From: Sedimentitalea sp039941015
GTDB taxonomy: Bacteria; Pseudomonadota; Alphaproteobacteria; Rhodobacterales; Rhodobacteraceae
Length of the DNA: 64,000 nucleotides
Direction: 5' to 3' (one strand)
NCBI RefSeq assembly: GCF_039941015.1
Contig: NZ_JBDVFI010000041.1
This document shows positions 34,699 to 43,394 of the stretch, one piece after another. The notes below the pieces were generated by a model, which made no database searches, had not been told where the DNA came from, and worked only from the letters and a program-made list of their open reading frames with translations. How positions within the stretch are numbered: position 1 is the first letter of the stretch; each line of letters begins with the position of its first letter. Made by a program: the position numbers and the translations under genes.

Positions 34699-36369
34699 CT
34701 AGCGGTTTCGCCCGACCTGCCGGCAGATCAGGATCACCGGCAACAATCCCACGGCCACGATCACCAGCGAAGGCACCGCAGCGCCTTCCAATCGTTCATC
34801 GCTGGCCAGACGATAGGCCTGAACGGCCAGCGTATCATAGTTGAATGGTCGCATGATCAAGGTTGCAGGCAACTCCTTCATCACGTCCACGAAAACGATC
34901 AGCAGCGCCGTAAGCAAGCTCGGCGTCAGGATCGGCAGATGCACCCGCCGCAACGTGCCCAGCGGCGTTTCGCCAAGGGATCGCGAGGCCGCATCCATGT
35001 TGGCGTGAACCGTGCTTTGCCCGCCCTCATATGCACCGAGCGCCGCCGCCAGGAACCGCACCATGTAGGCCGCAACGAGCAACCAGATCGACCCTGTGAC
35101 CAAGAGACCGGTCGAGATGCCAAACGTCGCCCGCATCCAGGCATCCAACGCGTTGTCAAAGGCCGCAAACGGCACCATCAGACCCACCGCAATCACGCCG
35201 CCCGGCACCGCATAACCCAGCCGCGCGACATAGCCGGCCGTGGCCGAACCACGGCCCGGACGGAGCCGCTGAAAGAACCCGACTGTGATCGCCGCCATTA
35301 AGGTCACGACCGCCGCTGTCCCGGCCAGCGTGATCGAATTCTGGATAAATCCGATGTACCGACGGCTGAGCAGATCCTGTTCCCCACCCAAACCCATCAC
35401 AAACAGCACGATCGCAGGCAAAACACAGCCCAGGACCACCGGAATTACGCACAGCAACATCGCCAGCGCCGCCCGCCAACCGCGCAGCTGCGCAGGCTCC
35501 ATTGCCATCTGGCGCTTACCCGCCTCGTGGTACTTTGCGCGTCCTCGCTGCAACCGTTCGGTTACAGCGAGAAGCAGGGCGAAACTCAGCAGGCACAGCG
35601 CAAGCTGGGCAGCTGCCGCTCGATCCGCCATCGAAAACCAGCTTGTGTAGATACCGGTCGCAAAGGTTTGCACGCTGAAATAAGCCACCGTGCCGAAATC
35701 GGCGATCGTTTCCATCACCGCCAGCAACACACCCGCCGCAATCGCAGGGCGCGCCATTGGCAGGCTTACGGTCCAGAATGCCGCCCATGCGCTCTTGCCA
35801 AGCGTCCGCGCCGCGAGAAACGCGGCCGAGCTTTGTTGGAGAAACGCGGCGCGTGCAAGAAGGTAGACGTAGGGATAGAACACCAGCACCAGCATGGCGG
35901 CTGCGCCCCAGAGCGAACGAATTTCGGGAAACCAATAATCACGTGGCCCCCAGCCGGTCACGTCACGCAAAGTCGATTGCACGATCCCCGGGTGATCCAG
36001 CAAATAGGTATAGGCGTATGCGAGCACATAGGCCGGAAACGCCAGCGGCAGCACCAGCATGATTTCGAGGATCCGCACCCCTGGAAACCGTGTCATCGTC
36101 ACCAACCAGGCCGCCCCGACACCAAGCGCAAAGGTGCCAGCAGCGACCAACGTCACAAGCGCGAGTGTCGAGCCAACGTATCGCGGCAGGACAGTATCCA
36201 GCAAATGGGAAACCGTGTCGGTGCCACCCGTGACCGCCGCCAATACGACCGCCAGCATCGGGAGCAGGCAAACCGCCGCTACGGTATAGGCGAGTCCGGC
36301 AAGCGGCCCGGCACCACCATGTCTGCGTCGCCGCTTGCCATTTGCGGCCAGCTCGATGGCTTCGGACAT
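34699..36369 (-). CDS. fbpB: ferric-iron ABC transporter permease (FbpB)
   Basis: This is a 556-residue permease with two fused BPD-type transmembrane halves, about 12 membrane helices; two EAA-like loops (SAWAAFWTVSLPMARP, then LGTLRRVHLPILTP) contact the ATPase. Start ATG 36369 (MSEAIELA) has AAGG upstream; a TTG at 36396 is the weaker alternative. It matches FbpB/AfuB, partner of the FbpA found 3 kb away on the plus strand. The ATPase gene must be elsewhere. It is the last minus-strand gene before the DUF992 gene. Confidence 0.9.
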   Translation of the reverse strand: MSEAIELAANGKRRRRHGGAGPLAGLAYTVAAVCLLPMLAVVLAAVTGGTDTVSHLLDTVLPRYVGSTLALVTLVAAGTFALGVGAAWLVTMTRFPGVRILEIMLVLPLAFPAYVLAYAYTYLLDHPGIVQSTLRDVTGWGPRDYWFPEIRSLWGAAAMLVLVFYPYVYLLARAAFLQQSSAAFLAARTLGKSAWAAFWTVSLPMARPAIAAGVLLAVMETIADFGTVAYFSVQTFATGIYTSWFSMADRAAAAQLALCLLSFALLLAVTERLQRGRAKYHEAGKRQMAMEPAQLRGWRAALAMLLCVIPVVLGCVLPAIVLFVMGLGGEQDLLSRRYIGFIQNSITLAGTAAVVTLMAAITVGFFQRLRPGRGSATAGYVARLGYAVPGGVIAVGLMVPFAAFDNALDAWMRATFGISTGLLVTGSIWLLVAAYMVRFLAAALGAYEGGQSTVHANMDAASRSLGETPLGTLRRVHLPILTPSLLTALLIVFVDVMKELPATLIMRPFNYDTLAVQAYRLASDERLEGAAVPSLVIVAVGLLPVILICRQVGRNR

Positions 36370-36518
36370 TGCGGGGGCCTTTACCTCACGTGACAAAACA
36401 GGGGGGCAGGTACCCTCCTGTCCCTTATTCGATCAATTGCGTCGGGTTTTCCAGCCCGAAACCGCAAAACTGCGACAGCATTGCGTTGCTCCGGAACCCT
36501 CACAGGCAGGCGTAGACC

Positions 36519-37742
36519 CTAGTCGTAGCTTCGCTGATCCTCGATCACCAGACCATCCTTTGGCAAGCTGCCGGGCGCAACAACGTCGATTGCACCCTTA
36601 AGCTTGAGCACATCTGCCACGGTCTTGGCATAGGCGCTGGCATCACCCCCGGCGGCCTCGATCATGACGGTCATCGCGTCCATCTCACCCTCGCGGCTGG
36701 CAACGACCCGTGCCTTGACGATCTCAGCGTGCCGTTCGACCAATGCGGCGACCTGCTCGGGGCGAATGAACATGCCTTTGATCTTGGTGGTCTGGTCGGC
36801 ACGTCCCATCCAACCCTTGATCCGCATGTTCGTGCGTCCACAGGGACTTTGGCCCGCCATCACTGCGCTCAGATCGCCAGTCGCAAACCGGATCAGCGGA
36901 TAGTCGGGGTTCAACGTGGTCACCACCACCTCACCAACCTCACCCGGCGCAACCGGCGTGCCGGTTCCGGGGATGACAATCTCGACGATGACCTGTTCGT
37001 CGACGATCATTCCCTCCATCGCGGCGCTCTCATAGGCGATGTTGCCCAGATCCGCCGTGCCGTAACTTTGCAGACACAGGATGCCACGGTCGGCATATTC
37101 CGCACGCAGGCTGGGGAACAATGCGCCGCCGCCGACTGTCGCCTTGGTGATCCCAAGCGCCACGCCCATGCTGTCGGCTTTATCGAGGATCACCTTTAGG
37201 TAATCGGGCGTCCCCGCATAGGCCGTTGTACCGACGTCTCGCGCCGCCGTGACCTGCAGTTCGGTCTGCCCGGTTCCGGCGGGCAATACTGCCGCGCCGA
37301 CAGCACGCGCGCCGCTTTCAAAAAGCATCCCTGCGGGCGTCAGATGATATCCAAAACAGTTCTGCACGATGTCGCCCGCACCGATGCCCACGGCATGCAG
37401 CACCCGGCCAAATCGCCACCAATCATGATCGACGCCACCCGGTTCATAAATCGGGCCGGGCGACTGGAACACATGAGCATAGCCCGACGCCGGTTTCGCC
37501 GCAAAGCCACCGAATGGCGGGTTGGCCGATTGCGCCTTGCCCAGCTCTGATTTGCGCAACACTGGCAATGCCGCAAGCGCGTCGGCATTCGTAATCGCAT
37601 TTGCGTCAATCTGCCCAAGAGATGCGGCATAGCCTGTTAGCGTCTGAGCTCGGGCAATCTGCAACGGCAGCGCCCGCGCCAGATCTTCGGCTCTCTGGTC
37701 GGCGCTGCGGGTTTCAAGCTCGTCGTAGAAAGATGATGACAT
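36519..37742 (-). CDS. phenylacetate-CoA-ligase-like (AMP-forming) enzyme
   Basis: This 407-residue member of the ANL superfamily is of the PaaK-like branch. YGTADLGNIAYES (about residue 225) corresponds to the adenylate-binding YGxTE-like motif, and RFATGDLSAV and TTKIKGMFI correspond to the later hinge region. The P-loop position reads FQSPGPIYEPGG rather than the usual Ser/Thr/Gly-rich loop, so its activity may differ. It follows livF by 102 bp and appears to be the last gene of the LIV-type operon, probably activating the transported acid. The substrate is unknown. Confidence 0.83.
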   Translation of the reverse strand: MSSSFYDELETRSADQRAEDLARALPLQIARAQTLTGYAASLGQIDANAITNADALAALPVLRKSELGKAQSANPPFGGFAAKPASGYAHVFQSPGPIYEPGGVDHDWWRFGRVLHAVGIGAGDIVQNCFGYHLTPAGMLFESGARAVGAAVLPAGTGQTELQVTAARDVGTTAYAGTPDYLKVILDKADSMGVALGITKATVGGGALFPSLRAEYADRGILCLQSYGTADLGNIAYESAAMEGMIVDEQVIVEIVIPGTGTPVAPGEVGEVVVTTLNPDYPLIRFATGDLSAVMAGQSPCGRTNMRIKGWMGRADQTTKIKGMFIRPEQVAALVERHAEIVKARVVASREGEMDAMTVMIEAAGGDASAYAKTVADVLKLKGAIDVVAPGSLPKDGLVIEDQRSYD

Positions 37743-37844
37743 TTCGCCCTCGTGTCCTCTGACGTTAAGTGCGGGTCGGCGGGCGGAGCCACGCCAAAAG
37801 AAGACCTGCGGTAAAAATGGGGATGGGTGGCAGCAGGCCTGCCA

Positions 37845-38681
37845 TCAACTCAGCCAACGCTTGCGGCGACGGTAAGAACGCACATCGCGAAACGATTTAC
37901 GCCCTTCATCCGACATGCCGAGATAGAATTCCTTGACGTCCGGATTTTCGCGAAGTTCGGCGGCAGGGCCGTCCATCACCACACGTCCGGATTCGAGGAT
38001 ATAGCCATGATGCGCAAAGCGCAGTGCGACGTTGGTATTCTGTTCCGCCAGCAGGAAGGACACGCCTTCCTTTTCGTTGAGATCTTTTACGATCCCGAAA
38101 ATCTCTTCGACCAACTGCGGCGCAAGACCCATCGAGGGCTCGTCTAGCAAGATGGTCTCGGGTCCGGCCATCAGCGCACGTCCGATTGCCACCATTTGTT
38201 GTTCGCCACCGGATGTGTAACCGGCCTGACTCTTGCGGCGTTCGCGCAAGCGCGGAAAATACTGATAGACCTTTTCCAGATCGGCCATCATCTCGCCGCG
38301 GCCCTGATTGCGGGTATAGAATCCGGTCAGCAGGTTTTCCTCGACCGTCAAATGCTCAAAACAATGACGGCCTTCCATCACCTGAATCACGCCGCGCTTG
38401 ACCAACTCGGCAGGGTCCAGATCCTGCACCCGGTCTCCGCGATACACGATAGAGCCCTTGGTCACTTCGCCACGCTCGGAATGCAAAAGATTGCTGATCG
38501 CCTTCAACGTCGTGGTCTTGCCAGCGCCGTTCCCGCCCAGCAACGCAGTGATACCGCCCTTGGGCACCTTCAGGCTGACGCCCTTGAGCACGAGGATCAC
38601 GTGATTGTAGATCACCTCGATATTGTTGACTTCCAGCAGGGTCTCGGCCTGCACGTCCGTAGGTTTGGCAGCGTCCAGCAT
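37845..38681 (-). CDS. livF: branched-chain amino acid-type ABC transporter ATPase (LivF)
   Basis: This 278-residue cytosolic ATPase has Walker A GGNGAGKTTT, signature YTSGGEQQMVAIGRAL and Walker B TILLDEPSMGLAP. Start ATG 38681 (MLDAAKPT) gives the normal length. The C-terminus carries a basic tail (RRRKRWLS) longer than in E. coli LivF. It lies between livK and the PaaK-like gene. By context the transporter may carry an organic acid rather than branched-chain amino acids. Confidence 0.93.
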   Translation of the reverse strand: MLDAAKPTDVQAETLLEVNNIEVIYNHVILVLKGVSLKVPKGGITALLGGNGAGKTTTLKAISNLLHSERGEVTKGSIVYRGDRVQDLDPAELVKRGVIQVMEGRHCFEHLTVEENLLTGFYTRNQGRGEMMADLEKVYQYFPRLRERRKSQAGYTSGGEQQMVAIGRALMAGPETILLDEPSMGLAPQLVEEIFGIVKDLNEKEGVSFLLAEQNTNVALRFAHHGYILESGRVVMDGPAAELRENPDVKEFYLGMSDEGRKSFRDVRSYRRRKRWLS

Positions 38682-38749
38682 GGGGTGTCTTTCCGGCAAA
38701 TCTTGTGATGACCCGACGGCGACCAAAGCCGCCGCCGAGCGTTATTCGA

Positions 38750-40033
38750 TTATTCGCAGTTCGGCGCGACGTTGTTTTCGGCGGCAAACGCTGCAGAATC
38801 CTCGTCGATAAGTGGCTGAACCACGTCTTGGTCGGACTGAACGAATTCGCTGATCAGGTTCCACTGCTTCGCATTCGCATCCCACTGGGTTACAGCCACA
38901 AAGCCGTTGCCACCGTGGTTTTCGCAGGTCACCTCGAATTCAGGACCGAAGTTTGGAAGACCAAGCGCGGCCATCTTTTCCTCGGTGATCTTCAACGCTT
39001 CCATGCCGTCACGCATCTGGCCCGGAGTGATGTTGGCGACTCCGTGGATTTCCTGTGCCGTCTTGGCAGCTTCGGACACGAGCATCGCCGCATAGAGACC
39101 TCGGTTATAGAGAACCGTACCGACTTGGTCGCCTGCACCCGCTGCTTTTCCAGGTTCGATGACGAATTTCTGCAAATCGTCGTACAGCGGATAGTCGCTG
39201 CCGACGTTGTGGAAGGTAAGGGCCTTGTAACCGTTGGCCGCTTCACCGGCAGGCAACACGTCGTTTTCGGAACCCGACCACCAGATGCCGATGAACTTGT
39301 CCATCGGAAAGCGAATGTTGGCCGCTTCCTGGATCGCGACCTGGTTCATGACGCCCCAGCCATACATGACCACATAGTCCGGACGGTCACGACGCACCTG
39401 AAGCCACTGAGATTTCTGTTCCTGACCAGGGTGATCGACCGGCAGCAGGACCAGTTCGAAACCGTGCTTCTTGGACAGTTCTTCAAGCGTGCGGATCGGT
39501 TCTTTGCCATAGGCAGAGTTGTGATAGACCAGCGCGATCTTCTTGCCGTTCAGGTCACCACCTTCTTCGTCCAACATGTATTTGACCGCTACCGACGCGC
39601 CGTCCCAGTAGTTGGCCGGAAAGTTGAACACATGGCTGAACACGTTGCCGTTCTTGGCCGAGGTTCGCCCCAGACCCGAGGTCAGCATCGGGACGTCTTC
39701 GACGGTCACTTTTGGGATCAACTGATAGGTAATTCCGGTCGAGAGCGGCTGATAAACCAGCCCGCCGCCGTCTTTCAGCGATTCATAGCATTCGACGCCC
39801 TTTTCGGTGTTATAGGCCGTCTCGCATTCGGGAACGAGAATGGTCTCGCCGCCGATGCCGCCATCGCGCTCGTTCAACAGCGTGAAATAGTCGGCATAGC
39901 CATCCGCGAACGGAATGCCACCCGCCGCATAGGGGCCGGTGCGATAGCTCAACGATGGGAACACAAGGTCCGCCATCACCGGCCCGGCGGCCATGACGGC
40001 GCCAAGCGCCAGAGTTGTCAGTTTCAATTTCAT
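38750..40033 (-). CDS. livK: LIV-type ABC transporter substrate-binding protein
   Basis: This 427-residue protein has a signal peptide ending PVMA (about residue 21). The mature protein is a peripla_BP_6 type binding protein with YAAGGIPFADGYADYF and PECETAYNTEKGVECYE near its start. It is longer than E. coli LivK (~370), as in homologues near acyl-CoA ligases. It binds the ligand for LivH/LivM. A 7-bp hairpin in the 94-bp gap upstream may stabilise its message. Confidence 0.9.
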   Translation of the reverse strand: MKLKLTTLALGAVMAAGPVMADLVFPSLSYRTGPYAAGGIPFADGYADYFTLLNERDGGIGGETILVPECETAYNTEKGVECYESLKDGGGLVYQPLSTGITYQLIPKVTVEDVPMLTSGLGRTSAKNGNVFSHVFNFPANYWDGASVAVKYMLDEEGGDLNGKKIALVYHNSAYGKEPIRTLEELSKKHGFELVLLPVDHPGQEQKSQWLQVRRDRPDYVVMYGWGVMNQVAIQEAANIRFPMDKFIGIWWSGSENDVLPAGEAANGYKALTFHNVGSDYPLYDDLQKFVIEPGKAAGAGDQVGTVLYNRGLYAAMLVSEAAKTAQEIHGVANITPGQMRDGMEALKITEEKMAALGLPNFGPEFEVTCENHGGNGFVAVTQWDANAKQWNLISEFVQSDQDVVQPLIDEDSAAFAAENNVAPNCE

Positions 40034-40073
40034 CGGTTCGTTTCCTCCCTGTTGGTCTTATCCGATGGTGTGT

Positions 40074-40091
40074 CTGTCCCCGCAGGGACAG
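40074..40091 (-). repeat. intercistronic hairpin between livM and livK
   Basis: CTGTCCC (40074-40080) pairs perfectly with GGGACAG (40085-40091) over CGCA. It lies in the only sizeable gap of the operon, just upstream of the binding-protein gene. A similar hairpin next to binding-protein genes often raises that message relative to its operon; that role is inferred. Confidence 0.45.
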
Positions 40092-40127
40092 TCGATCCGT
40101 AAGATGGGTGCGTGCACCAATCCTGCG

Positions 40128-41204
40128 TTAGTATGGGAACGGCCAAAGCCTCAGCTTCTCCTTCGCCAGCCGCCACAATTGTGCCAGCCCGTGTGGTTCG
40201 ACGATCAGAAAGAACACGATCAACGCGCCGACGACGACCAATTGAAGATGCGCAACGATATCGGTTGGCCAGCCGAACATGTCGACGCCCACAACCTTGA
40301 GAACAACCGGCAGCAACACCAGAAAGGCCGCGCCGGCAAAGGAGCCGAATATCGACCCCAGGCCGCCAACAATCACCATGAACAGCACGAGAAACGACTT
40401 GTTGATGCCAAACACCTCGCCGACCTCGACCGCGCCAAGGTAGACCGAAAAGAACAGCGCTCCGGAGATGCCGATAAAGAAGGAACTGACCGCAAACGCC
40501 GTCATCTTGGCCTTCAGCGGGTTCACCCCGATGATCTCGGCCGCGATGTCCATGTCGCGGATCGCCATCCATGTGCGACCCATCGTACCACGCGTCAGGT
40601 TCCGCGCAATCAGGGCGCTGAACGTGACAAAGATCAGACAGAACATATAGGTGGCCCAGGCCGGCGCGCTCGCACCGGTAATCAGCACGCCGAAAACTTC
40701 GCGCTCGGGTGCACTGATCTGACCAGAGGCAGAATAGTTGTAGAACCAGGGCACCCGGTTGAACAGCCAGACAAGAAAGAACTGCGCCGCCAGCGTCGCG
40801 ACAGCTAGGTAGAACCCCTTGATCCGCAAACTTGGCAGCCCGAACAAGACCCCGACACCCGCAGTTACGACACCTGCCAAAGTCACATGCACGAACATGC
40901 TGACATCCGGGAACGAGGTCATCAGCTTATAGCAGGCATAGGCGCCCACCGCCATGAACCCACCGGTACCCAGACTGACTTGCCCGCAATATCCGGTCAG
41001 GATGTTCAACCCAATCGCCGCGATTGCATAGATCAGGAACGGCAACAGAATTGCGTTGGCCCAGTAATCGTTGATGATGAAAGGCACCACCAGAAAGGCA
41101 ATGACAAGCACCGCATAGTATCGGTACCGATCGAACCGGATCGGAAAAGTCTGGTTGTCAGAGGCATACGAGGTATGGAAATCCCCGGCTTCACGATAGA
41201 ACAT
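40128..41204 (-). CDS. livM: LIV-type ABC transporter permease LivM
   Basis: This 358-residue membrane protein has about eight to ten helices. The family stretch IGLNILTGYCGQVSLG is near residue 60, and the EAA-like loop NLTRGTMGRTWMAIRDMDIA is present. It pairs with LivH to form the channel. It starts 3 bases after the stop of the small membrane protein gene upstream, so the genes are tightly coupled. Confidence 0.93.
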   Translation of the reverse strand: MFYREAGDFHTSYASDNQTFPIRFDRYRYYAVLVIAFLVVPFIINDYWANAILLPFLIYAIAAIGLNILTGYCGQVSLGTGGFMAVGAYACYKLMTSFPDVSMFVHVTLAGVVTAGVGVLFGLPSLRIKGFYLAVATLAAQFFLVWLFNRVPWFYNYSASGQISAPEREVFGVLITGASAPAWATYMFCLIFVTFSALIARNLTRGTMGRTWMAIRDMDIAAEIIGVNPLKAKMTAFAVSSFFIGISGALFFSVYLGAVEVGEVFGINKSFLVLFMVIVGGLGSIFGSFAGAAFLVLLPVVLKVVGVDMFGWPTDIVAHLQLVVVGALIVFFLIVEPHGLAQLWRLAKEKLRLWPFPY

Positions 41205-41206
41205 GC

Positions 41207-41464
41207 TCAGCTTGCCCCCTTGGCATGTGCGCGGTTGCGCGTTTCGGCATCAAGCTGGTTGGACTTGCGCGCATAACCGCTCGCCTCCGCAGCACGCACC
41301 AGTTTCATGTAGGCCAGAATGCCCCCGACGAAACCAGCAAAGGCCAGCAGCGCCGCAATTACGATTTGCTTGTCACTCAGCCCGTCGGCGGTCAGGGCGA
41401 GATAGCCAAAGGCCCAAAACCCCGACCAGGCGATCACGTTAAGGATGGCAACGAACTTGGTCAT
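41207..41464 (-). CDS. small two-helix membrane protein in the LIV operon
   Basis: This 85-residue protein has two hydrophobic segments, ILNVIAWSGFWAFGYLALTA (about 7-26) and VIAALLAFAGFVGGILAYM (about 35-53), then a charged tail (LVRAAEASGYARKSNQ...). It lies 2 bases from livH and 2 bases from livM, so it is surely translated with them. I do not recognise the family. It may be an accessory subunit of the transporter. Confidence 0.7.
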   Translation of the reverse strand: MTKFVAILNVIAWSGFWAFGYLALTADGLSDKQIVIAALLAFAGFVGGILAYMKLVRAAEASGYARKSNQLDAETRNRAHAKGAS

Positions 41465-41466
41465 GG

Positions 41467-42453
41467 CTACACCCTCTCGATGATCTTTTCGCCAAACAGG
41501 CCCTGCGGACGGAACAGCAGGAACAGCAGCGCCAAGACATAAGCAAACCAGTTCTCGGTGGCACCACCCACCATTGGGCCGATCGCGAATTCAAACATCT
41601 TTTCGCCAACGCCAATGATCAATCCGCCGACAATCGCGCCGGGGATCGACGTAAAGCCACCCAGCATCAGGACCGGCAACGCCTTGAGCGCAATCAGCGA
41701 CAGGCTGAACTGCACGCCCGATTTGGTGCCCCACATGATACCAGCAACCAGCGCCACGATTCCGGCCAGCGACCAGACCAGTACCCAGATGAAATTCAGC
41801 GAAATCCCAACCGACAATGCAGCCTGATGGTCATCCGCAACGGCCCGCAAGGCGCGTCCCTGCTTGGTATACTGGCTGAAAAGCATCAACGCGATCACCA
41901 GCAGCGCCGCGATAATACTGGCCACGATGTCAAGATTGTCGATAAAGAACCCATAACCAAAGATTTCGTAAGTCACCGTATCGATCGTCTCGTTGATCCC
42001 CTGCGGCAGCCCGACATCAAGTTTCTTGATCTCTGAACCCCACATCAGATCGCTCAGACCTTCAAGGAAATAGGCCAGCCCGATGGTCGCCATGAACAGG
42101 ATGATCGGTTCCTGGTTGACCAGATGCCCCATGACGAACTTCTGCACAGCCATCGCCAAAAGAACCATGACCCCGACCGTCAGGATGATCGCGAACAGCG
42201 CCGGGACATGCCAACCGAAATGGTGGATATCCGTGCCGAATATCGCGTTGATCAGATGCGAGAACGGCACCTGCCCTTCCATGATCCCAACCAGCGTCAT
42301 TGCTGCAAACAGCGCCATGACACCCTGCGCGAAATTAAAAATCCCGGACGCCTTGAAGATCAGCACAAAGCCCAGCGCCACCAGCGCATAGAGTACCCCG
42401 GCCATCAGACCGTTCAGAAAGACCTCCATCGCGAAAACCAACTGCTCAGGCAT
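41467..42453 (-). CDS. livH: LIV-type ABC transporter permease LivH
   Basis: This 328-residue membrane protein starts at ATG 42453 (MPEQLVFAMEVFLNGLMAG); a GTG at 42462 is less likely. Typical stretches are LVALGFVLIFKASGIFNFAQG and the loop TKQGRALRAVADDHQAA that contacts the ATPase. About eight helices. It forms the channel with LivM. It lies 33 bp after livG. Confidence 0.93.
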   Translation of the reverse strand: MPEQLVFAMEVFLNGLMAGVLYALVALGFVLIFKASGIFNFAQGVMALFAAMTLVGIMEGQVPFSHLINAIFGTDIHHFGWHVPALFAIILTVGVMVLLAMAVQKFVMGHLVNQEPIILFMATIGLAYFLEGLSDLMWGSEIKKLDVGLPQGINETIDTVTYEIFGYGFFIDNLDIVASIIAALLVIALMLFSQYTKQGRALRAVADDHQAALSVGISLNFIWVLVWSLAGIVALVAGIMWGTKSGVQFSLSLIALKALPVLMLGGFTSIPGAIVGGLIIGVGEKMFEFAIGPMVGGATENWFAYVLALLFLLFRPQGLFGEKIIERV

Positions 42454-42485
42454 GCGCCACACTCCCCATCATCACTCGTGCCGGC

Positions 42486-43304
42486 TCAGTCATGGCTCAC
42501 TCCCAGATAGGCATCGATCACATCCTGATTGCTGCGCACCTCATCCGGTGTGCCATCGCCGATCTTTTTGCCGTAATCCATCACCACGACCCGGTCGCTC
42601 AGGTCCATGACCACGCCCATGTCGTGTTCAATCAACGCGATGGTGGTGCCGAATTCGTCGTTCACATCCAGGATAAAGCGGCTCATGTCCTCTTTCTCCT
42701 CGACATTCATCCCCGCCATCGGCTCGTCCAGCAACAACAGGGTCGGCTCCGCCGCCAACGCCCGCGCCAACTCAACCCGCTTCTTTAGGCCATAAGGCAG
42801 ACGTGACACCGGGGTCTTGCGAATATGCTGGATCTCCAGAAAATCGATGACCTTCTCCGCAATGTCACGGTTCGCGGTTTCCTCAGTCTCGGCCTTGCCC
42901 TTCCACAGCGCCTGCGACAGCAACCCACTCTTCATCTGTGTCAGCCGGCCGGTCATCACGTTGTCCAGAACGCTCATGCCCTCAAACAAGGCAATGTTCT
43001 GGAACGTCCGCGCGATGCCCTGGCGCGCCACTTCGTAGGGTCGCATCTGCGGGCGGCGCGATCCCTTGTACCAGACCTCGCCTTCCTGTGGCACGTAGAA
43101 CCCGGAAATCACGTTCAGCATCGACGACTTACCGGCCCCGTTCGGGCCAATGATCGCCCGGATCTCACCCTCGCGAATGTCGAAACTGATGTCGGTGATC
43201 GCCTTCACCCCGCCAAACCGCAGGGTGATGTTCTTCATCTCCATGACAACGCCGCCAATCTTGCGGCCATCCTCGGTCACATATCCTTCGGATGCATCAA
43301 GCAT
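42486..43304 (-). CDS. livG: LIV-type ABC transporter ATPase LivG
   Basis: This 272-residue ATPase has Walker A IGPNGAGKSS, signature RLPYGLKKRVELARAL (the LSGGQ position reads LPYGLKK, usual for LivG) and Walker B LLLLDEPMAGMN. ATG 43302-43304 starts the protein. It pairs with LivF. It follows the acyl-CoA synthetase gene by 90 bp. Confidence 0.93.
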   Translation of the reverse strand: MLDASEGYVTEDGRKIGGVVMEMKNITLRFGGVKAITDISFDIREGEIRAIIGPNGAGKSSMLNVISGFYVPQEGEVWYKGSRRPQMRPYEVARQGIARTFQNIALFEGMSVLDNVMTGRLTQMKSGLLSQALWKGKAETEETANRDIAEKVIDFLEIQHIRKTPVSRLPYGLKKRVELARALAAEPTLLLLDEPMAGMNVEEKEDMSRFILDVNDEFGTTIALIEHDMGVVMDLSDRVVVMDYGKKIGDGTPDEVRSNQDVIDAYLGVSHD

Positions 43305-43394
43305 CGCGGCGTCCTTTCATGTTCGAGCAGTCCGTACCTTCATGGGACGGTGGGCGGGGCGATGACCGCAGGTCGAGCGTCGTCCGGCCGACCC

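Noticed and set aside
38705..40102. 465-codon open frame on the plus strand
   Set aside because: It is antisense to livK, and the minus-strand frame has signal peptide and family motifs.
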